NCBI RefSeq assembly: GCF_001375535.1
Contig: NZ_LN831197.1
Location: 3,398,184-3,462,183, forward strand
Direction: 5' to 3'
From: Bacillus niameyensis
GTDB lineage: Bacteria > Bacillota > Bacilli > Bacillales > Bacillaceae_C
Length of the DNA stretch: 64,000 nucleotides
Every line of letters begins with the position of its first letter. Positions within the stretch are counted from its first letter, which is position 1. The position numbers were made by a program, and so were the translations under genes. The notes under the pieces are model-generated. The model was given only the letters and a program-made list of their open reading frames with translations, was not told the origin of the DNA and ran no database searches. Positions 59,428-64,000 of this stretch are shown here, in pieces.

Positions 59428-59832
59428 CTATCGATTTTGAATTAGCTTCAAGAAATGAGGAAGGAATTTTGTTAAATCGATCTGAACTTTTTCAGTCGAA
59501 TAGGAAAGAGACACTAGAAATTTCATAAGCGCATTATTACTTTCAATCATATCGATAATACGCTCGTAATCCGAACTTCTCGAGCGTTCTCGTAACACCA
59601 TTGGGGAGTATTCCTTTCCGGCTTCCTCGCCAAAAATAATTTTCATTAAATGCTCGGGAGGAATCGAATAGGCACGTTGAAATTGCTGCAAACTTTCTAC
59701 TGTAATATGGCGTTTTCCTTGTTCGTAATTGGAAAGAGCAGCTTGCGTCATATGAAGACGTTTGATGGCTTCTTCCTGGCTAATTCCCAATATCTCTTCA
59801 CGATACTTTTTTATCTCTTCATGGAATGCCAT
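59428..59832 (-). CDS. XRE-family HTH transcriptional regulator
   Basis: A 134-residue DNA-binding protein. HTH near 8-62: LGISQEEAIKRLHMTQAALSNYEQGKRHIT. The C-terminal ~65 residues are helical and may form the dimer or ligand part. The start is ATG 59832, after GGAGGCAAGACA; the frame is open further to 59940 but has no ribosome site there. It is divergent from the 60007 gene, whose promoter it could control. Confidence 0.85.
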   Translation of the reverse strand: MAFHEEIKKYREEILGISQEEAIKRLHMTQAALSNYEQGKRHITVESLQQFQRAYSIPPEHLMKIIFGEEAGKEYSPMVLRERSRSSDYERIIDMIESNNALMKFLVSLSYSTEKVQIDLTKFLPHFLKLIQNR

Positions 59833-60006
59833 TGTCTTGCCTCCATTACCCTTTTCGTTAAAGATAACGGCAAAACAAGAGGCGAATAGCGAATTATAAC
59901 AACTTATAATAGAAAATAATATAACAAAGTAGAAATTCAAGGTACTTGTCGAAAGAGTCAGTTATTATTATAGGTATATTTTACTATAAAACGGGAGGGA
60001 CAGGCT

Positions 60007-60444
60007 TTGAGTATTTGTGTAGAGATAAAAAGAATTTTATCATATGGAAAATTGGCAGGAAGAAACTACAATTTAGTCTGCCAGGGAAATTGGGTACGAA
60101 ACCAACTTCTTAAAGTAACCCCCGTCGTATACATCCAGAATGCTTCGAACCATCAAACCCACAGTAAATCCCCTAATTTTTGTTTACCGCTAACTGTATA
60201 CACAGAAATTGAAATAATCGCCAAAAGGGGGGAAGTGATTTGGAAAACAACAATTTTAATTGATTTAAAAAACTGGCATTTCACATTCCGGAAGAACGAA
60301 GGCGAAATGCCAGATGAAATAAAGGTGCTCATCCTATCATCATTTGGTGTTCAACAAGGGGAGAACATCCTTTGTTTGCATGCACTTGCATCACGAAGGC
60401 CTTTTTTTGAAAGCCAAATGAAAGGACGGTCAGAAGAGAATTGA
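60007..60444 (+). CDS. Hypothetical protein divergent from the XRE regulator
   Basis: A 145-residue frame starting at TTG after GGGAGGGACAGG, a strong ribosome site. No family recognised. A mixed beta pattern (LTVYTEIEIIAKRGEVIWKTTILIDLKNWHFTF) suggests a small beta-rich cytosolic protein. There is no signal peptide. Codon use is like the neighbours. The terminator at 60601-60646 follows about 150 bases later. I regard it as a likely gene of unknown function. Confidence 0.55.
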   Translation: MSICVEIKRILSYGKLAGRNYNLVCQGNWVRNQLLKVTPVVYIQNASNHQTHSKSPNFCLPLTVYTEIEIIAKRGEVIWKTTILIDLKNWHFTFRKNEGEMPDEIKVLILSSFGVQQGENILCLHALASRRPFFESQMKGRSEEN

Positions 60445-60600
60445 GGAATTTCAGTATTTTGAGATGTTCTATGGTTTGGGAAAATGCTCGTGTCAGTCAA
60501 AGGTAATCATACAGACAAACAATGTTTTAAACGTTCATTCAAAATGAAATTACCCAATCATTTAAAAGCCGTTTTATGATTTATGAGATAACCCCATTAA

Positions 60601-60646
60601 AAATACGACTTTAAAATCACATTGCTGGATTTCAAAGTCGTATTTG
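60601..60646. terminator. Bidirectional terminator between convergent genes
   Basis: AAATACGACTTT pairs with AAAGTCGTATTT, extended by AAATC/GATTT around ACATTGCTG. It separates the 60007 gene from the convergent sulfatase. Confidence 0.8.
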
Positions 60647-60685
60647 ATGAGAATAGCATTACTTTTGCTAGGGTTCTCAATTTAT

Positions 60686-62080
60686 TTAATCAAAATCTTT
60701 CACCTTGTCTTTTAAGCGATACAATTCTTCTTTCAATTTTTCGATTACTTCTTGGTAATCTGGATTACTGTATACATTATTCAATTCATTTGGGTCTTTT
60801 TCCAAATCATAAAGCTCCCATTCAGGATCCATTTTAATATCCTTGGCTCCTGGGACGCCCAACCCTTCACCATAATAGCATATTAATTTATATTGATGTG
60901 TACGGACACCATAGTGTGCTGGGACATTATGTTCACTCATATGCTCCCAATAGCGATAATACATGGATGACTGCCAGTCTGCTGGAGTTTCCCCTTCCAA
61001 AATGGGACGTAGACTAGTACCCTGCATATCCTCCGGTGCTTCAATGCCCGCATAATCTAAGAATGTTTGAGCAAAGTCTACATTCAGTGCAAATGCATTT
61101 TGAGTTGTTCCAGCTTTGATGCCCTTAGGATAACGAATTAAAAATGGCATTCTTAAAGACTCTTCATACATAAAACGCTTGTCGTACCAGCCATGATCTC
61201 CTAAGAAAAACCCTTGATCTGATGTATACATTACAATTGTATCTTCTGTAAGCCCCTTTTCGTCCAAGTAATCAAGAAGACGCCCAACATTATCATCGAT
61301 GGAAGCAATACAACGCAAATAGTCTTTAATGTAACGTTGGTAATACCAGCTTTTGCGTTCAGCGGGGGATAACCCTTCTGGTGGCTCCCCTTTTACATCC
61401 CAAGATGTTAAATCACGGTCAACTCTCATTTCCGCCCCTTGTGCTGCATATGTACGTGTTGCATAATCATCGTTAAACGTTTCAGGTTCTGGGATATCAA
61501 TATCTTCATAAAGATGCATATGCTTTTCATCAGGCATCCATGGGCGATGTGGCGCTTTATGATGACACATCATAAAGAACGGACGATCCTCGTCCCGTTC
61601 ATCAAGCCAATCAAGGCATAAATCAACTGTAATATCCGTCGCATAACCGGAAAATTTCTTCTTTTCACCCATTTCAATCATAACTGGATCGTGGTATTCT
61701 CCTTGTCCAGGGAAAATATTCCAATAGTCAAAACCAGTTGGATTACTATTACCACCATGACCTAGGTGCCATTTACCAATCATAGCAGTTTGATAGTTAT
61801 TTTCTTGGAGAATCTTAGCAACATGTTGCTGACTTGCGTCAATATTTTCATGCAACGTTCTGACACCGTTCATATGATTATACTTTCCGGTTAGTATAGC
61901 AGCGCGGCTCGGTGCGCAAATCGAATTTGTACAGAAACAATTATCCAAACGCATTCCGTCATTTGCAATTCTGTCAAGGTTTGGCGTTTCGTTAATGCGG
62001 CTGCCATAGGCGCTAATAGCATGCGCTGCGTGATCGTCACTCATAATAAAAATAATATTTGGTTGTTTTGCATCACTCAA
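60686..62080 (-). CDS. Formylglycine-dependent sulfatase
   Basis: A 464-residue type I sulfatase. The active-site signature C55-A-P-S-R59 (in NSICAPSRAAILTGKYNH) marks the cysteine to be converted to formylglycine. Metal ligands fit D15-D16 in MSDDH and, later, YTSDQGFFLGDHGWYDKR. No signal peptide, so it is predicted cytoplasmic, as in several Bacillus-type sulfatases acting on imported sulfated compounds. Substrate unknown. No formylglycine-generating enzyme or anSME is encoded nearby. The TTG start is preceded by AGGTGA. Upstream cre sites suggest catabolite repression. Confidence 0.9.
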   Translation of the reverse strand: MSDAKQPNIIFIMSDDHAAHAISAYGSRINETPNLDRIANDGMRLDNCFCTNSICAPSRAAILTGKYNHMNGVRTLHENIDASQQHVAKILQENNYQTAMIGKWHLGHGGNSNPTGFDYWNIFPGQGEYHDPVMIEMGEKKKFSGYATDITVDLCLDWLDERDEDRPFFMMCHHKAPHRPWMPDEKHMHLYEDIDIPEPETFNDDYATRTYAAQGAEMRVDRDLTSWDVKGEPPEGLSPAERKSWYYQRYIKDYLRCIASIDDNVGRLLDYLDEKGLTEDTIVMYTSDQGFFLGDHGWYDKRFMYEESLRMPFLIRYPKGIKAGTTQNAFALNVDFAQTFLDYAGIEAPEDMQGTSLRPILEGETPADWQSSMYYRYWEHMSEHNVPAHYGVRTHQYKLICYYGEGLGVPGAKDIKMDPEWELYDLEKDPNELNNVYSNPDYQEVIEKLKEELYRLKDKVKDFD

Positions 62081-62142
62081 TTATCTCACCTGTCTTTTTT
62101 TGTAGTGCCTGTATATTCAATCACTAAGAAATACTACAGACA

Positions 62143-62158
62143 TTGAGAGCGGTATCAA
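62143..62158. promoter_or_regulatory. CcpA cre site upstream of the sulfatase
   Basis: TTGAGAGCGGTATCAA fits the cre consensus WTGNNARCGNWWWCAW at every position and lies 63 bases upstream of the sulfatase start. A second, imperfect match (minus-strand ATGAAAGCGGTAAAC, about 62181-62195) lies 25 bases further away. Confidence 0.75.
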
Positions 62159-62240
62159 ATGAAATTAAATAGAGTTATAGTTTACCGCTTTCATTTTATT
62201 ATAGCAGATCAGTTTCCTTCGTAAATAAATTAGCCTATTA

Positions 62241-62278
62241 AAACAAAAAAACTCCCGTATTTTGTCATAACTAGGAGC
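62241..62278 (-). terminator. Possible terminator downstream of the PLP enzyme gene
   Basis: On the minus strand CTCC and GGAG pair around a long loop, followed by TTTTTTTG. The stem is short. Confidence 0.35.
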
Positions 62279-62374
62279 CTCATAATATTCATCTTGTCAC
62301 ACTTAATATTTTTTATCTGTGCTTTATTAGTCAAAAATACACTGTCTAAAAGGATTTTTAGTGACCGCAAATAC

Positions 62375-62455
62375 AAGGCAGGGGAGTTTCCTTTCAATTC
62401 CCGTATCCGTTCATTTTCTTCTCGTACGGTTCATGCTCCCCTCGCCTCTAATCCC
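62375..62455. repeat. Complex inverted repeat between sulfatase and PLP enzyme genes
   Basis: GGCAGGGGAG (about 62377-62386) is complementary to CTCCCCTcGCC (about 62435-62445). Inside, CCGTA near 62401 is complementary to TACGG near 62426. On the minus strand it lies about 35 bases after the PLP gene stop. It has the shape of a structured RNA or mobile-element end; identity unknown. The whole 62081-62489 gap holds no gene. Confidence 0.55.
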
Positions 62456-62489
62456 ACCGCTGTCCTTTTTTAGCCTCCAGGCGGCTATC

Positions 62490-63689
62490 TCAGACAGAAG
62501 TCGCTACGGCTACCTTCTTCAACGCTTGCTCTAGGTCTTCAATAATATCTTCGGGATCTTCTAACCCAATCGACAGTCGGAGTAATCCATCGGTAATGCC
62601 GAATTTGGCGCGTTCCTCTGCAGGAATGGAATAATGGGTCATGCTTGCAGGATGCTGGATCAACGTTTCAGGATCACCTAAGCTAAATGAGATCATCGCT
62701 AATTTTAAAGAGTTAATAAACTGTTTCCCAGCCTCAAAGCCACCTCTTACTTCAAAAGAAATGATTGCTCCATTTCCATTCATTTGCCTTTGGGCGAGGG
62801 CATATTGAGGGTGAGAAGGCAAGCCAGGGTAATAAGTGCGTTCAATCGCTGGATGGCTTTCCAAGAATTCGGCCACTTTTTGGGCACTGTTACAATGCTG
62901 GCGTAAGCGCACACCCAATGTTTTTAAACCTCGTAAGATTAAGAAGGCTTCCCAAGCATTTAGATTTTGCCCAAGGTCCCCCATAATTTTTTTCCGAACA
63001 AAATGAATCCACTCTTGACGCCCAACGAGAAAACCCGCGACGACATCTCCATGTCCATTTAAATATTTGGTGGCACTATGAACGACGACGTCTGCTCCTA
63101 GTTCGAGCGGCTTTTGTAAGTAAGCCGTCATAAAAGTATTATCGACGATTAAGGGCAAGTCATTTTCCTTTCCAATTTGCGCAATTGCTTTTATATCTAG
63201 TACTGTCAGCAAAGGGTTAGACGGAGTTTCCAAATAGATCGCTTTCGTATTGGCTTTAATTCCGCGGCGAACTTCATTGAGGTCCGTACAGTCGACAAAA
63301 TCAAATTGAATACCAAAACGAGGAGCGAGGGAAGTAAGGAAGCTGTACGTCCCACCATAAACATCTTTCGTAACGAGCAAATGATCGCCGCTTTGACAAA
63401 AAGCGAGTATCGCACAGGAAATTGCGGCCATTCCACTGCTCACACCAAGAGCGGCTTCACCATTTTCTAAATCCGCCATTTTCTCCTCTAATGTAGCAAC
63501 CGTCGGATTTCCATACCTTCCGTAGTAAACACCAGGAGTTTCCCCAGATACAACAGCAGCAGCTGATTCTGCATCTGGAAAAGCATAAGCGACAGCAGGA
63601 ACAATCGGTTGTGACACGGCTCGGGTATCTTTGTTAGGAGAAAGATGGGAATGAATAATTTGTGTGTCGGCTCTCCAATCGTTATTCAT
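62490..63689 (-). CDS. PLP-dependent Cys/Met metabolism enzyme (cystathionine gamma-lyase/synthase type)
   Basis: A 399-residue trans-sulfuration family enzyme. YYGRYGNPT (56-64), SGMAAI, DNTFMTAY (183-190) and the PLP-lysine motif SATKYLNGHGD with K208 are all present. At the position of the catalytic cysteine of methionine gamma-lyase (YGCT) this protein has Y111-G-G113-T, as in cystathionine lyases and synthases. The precise reaction (cystathionine gamma-lyase, gamma-synthase, or homoserine-ester sulfhydrylase) cannot be fixed by eye. Divergent from a GntR regulator, 138 bases apart, so probably regulated by it rather than part of the housekeeping methionine operon. Confidence 0.85.
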   Translation of the reverse strand: MNNDWRADTQIIHSHLSPNKDTRAVSQPIVPAVAYAFPDAESAAAVVSGETPGVYYGRYGNPTVATLEEKMADLENGEAALGVSSGMAAISCAILAFCQSGDHLLVTKDVYGGTYSFLTSLAPRFGIQFDFVDCTDLNEVRRGIKANTKAIYLETPSNPLLTVLDIKAIAQIGKENDLPLIVDNTFMTAYLQKPLELGADVVVHSATKYLNGHGDVVAGFLVGRQEWIHFVRKKIMGDLGQNLNAWEAFLILRGLKTLGVRLRQHCNSAQKVAEFLESHPAIERTYYPGLPSHPQYALAQRQMNGNGAIISFEVRGGFEAGKQFINSLKLAMISFSLGDPETLIQHPASMTHYSIPAEERAKFGITDGLLRLSIGLEDPEDIIEDLEQALKKVAVATSV

Positions 63690-63780
63690 GATAGTTCACC
63701 CTTTCTCATCTCATTTTATATTAATCATACTACTGGTATGATCAGCGTGTCAATAAGGTAAAAATTGAAGAAAAAGAAAC

Positions 63781-63817
63781 AACTCCGTATAATTAAAAGT
63801 AGAATTATAAAGGAGTT
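63781..63817. promoter_or_regulatory. Inverted repeat containing the gntR ribosome site
   Basis: AACTCC (63781-63786) and TATAATT (63788-63794) pair with AATTATA (63803-63809) and GGAGTT (63812-63817). The right arm contains AAAGGAG, the ribosome site of the GntR gene, and the left arm contains a TATAAT-like -10. It may be an operator and/or translation-blocking hairpin in the divergent promoter. Confidence 0.6.
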
Positions 63818-63827
63818 ATTCGTCCAA

Positions 63828-64000
63828 ATGGAAAAAAGCCAATCCTTAAAGGATGACGTCCGTAATAAAATTATTACCGAAATTTTGCGAGGGAACTTCC
63901 CAGTCGATAGCGTCATCACTGAAAAGCAACTTATAGAAATGTTCAATGTCAGTAAAACGACAATACGTGAAGCGCTAGTAGAACTCCGCAATGAGAATGT
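63828..64000 (+). CDS. GntR-family transcriptional regulator, N-terminal part (cut by window end)
   Basis: ATG 63828 begins MEKSQSLKDDVRNKIITEIL, followed by a winged-helix HTH (TEKQLIEMFNVSKTTIREALVELRNEN) typical of the GntR superfamily, probably FadR/FCD type from the spacing. Only 57 residues are present. It is divergent from the PLP enzyme, which it probably regulates. Confidence 0.85.
   Translation, partial: MEKSQSLKDDVRNKIITEILRGNFPVDSVITEKQLIEMFNVSKTTIREALVELRNEN

Noticed and set aside
62395-62440. Group II intron domain V remnant (TACGGTTC motif)
   Set aside because: The 34-nt domain V pattern with GAAA tetraloop and bulge is not present; only the terminal CGTACGGTTC resembles it.

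Overview
The window is chromosomal DNA of a low-GC, endospore-forming, flagellated member of the Bacillaceae. Gene content and order closely follow the Bacillus subtilis ywjG-to-ywqB segment on the left arm of the chromosome: ywjG, spo0F, fba, murAB, rho, rpmE, tdk, prfA, prmC, spoIIR, ywlC, mntP, ywlE, rpiB, ywlG, glyA, upp, mnaA, the nine-gene atp operon, ywzB, ywmB, murAA, spoIID, spoIIQ, spoIIID, mbl, flhO, flhP, fabZ, ywpF, ssbB, ywqA and ywqB. The species is not identifiable by eye. Transaldolase (between fba and murAB) and glpX (between murAB and rho) are absent; only gene-free gaps remain there.

Layout. 1-350: broken IS1182-like transposase end. 343-6140: core genes up to rho. 6190-10112: a 3.9 kb array of 52-bp tandem repeats. 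10259-15951: an accessory operon of six tightly coupled genes (two ABC ATPases, three membrane proteins, one ECF sigma factor) that interrupts the usual rho-rpmE neighbourhood. 16102-29000: translation, sporulation signalling, one-carbon, uracil salvage and cell-wall precursor genes, with a DnaA-box cluster at ywlC and a 41-bp degenerate repeat between glyA and upp. 29284-36484: F1Fo ATP synthase. 36582-46962: murAA, the sporulation genes spoIID/spoIIQ/spoIIID, mbl, two flagellar rod genes and fabZ, with a second, diverged 52-bp array at 39197-40140. 47221-64000: accessory genes: an Asn/Asp-rich lipoprotein, ssbB, a SNF2 helicase with a SWIM protein, a LysM-NlpC/P60 wall hydrolase, nagAB, a YIP1/HlyD pair, an XRE regulator, a formylglycine-type sulfatase under likely CcpA control, a PLP sulfur amino-acid enzyme and a divergent GntR regulator cut by the window end.

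The most unusual content is non-coding. (1) Two tandem arrays share a 52-bp period and the dyad GAATAG-N7-CTATTC; both keep the 52-bp spacing with no net indel over 75 and 19 units, and 52 bp is close to five helical turns. (2) A dispersed element of about 150 bp occurs in three intact copies just downstream of stop codons, with compensatory base changes in several helices, plus a decayed inverted copy in the rho leader. (3) Nine DnaA boxes or near-boxes lie within 250 bp at the spoIIR-ywlC junction. (4) The ECF/ABC operon encodes a permease fused to what looks like a peptidase-M1-like exodomain lacking the zinc motif.

Genes work together in recognisable sets. Spo0F, SpoIIR, SpoIID, SpoIIQ and SpoIIID cover the phosphorelay, forespore-to-mother-cell signalling, engulfment and mother-cell regulation. 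MurAA, MurAB, MnaA, Mbl and the LysM hydrolase serve wall synthesis. PrfA and PrmC form a release factor/modification pair. NagA and NagB recycle amino sugars.
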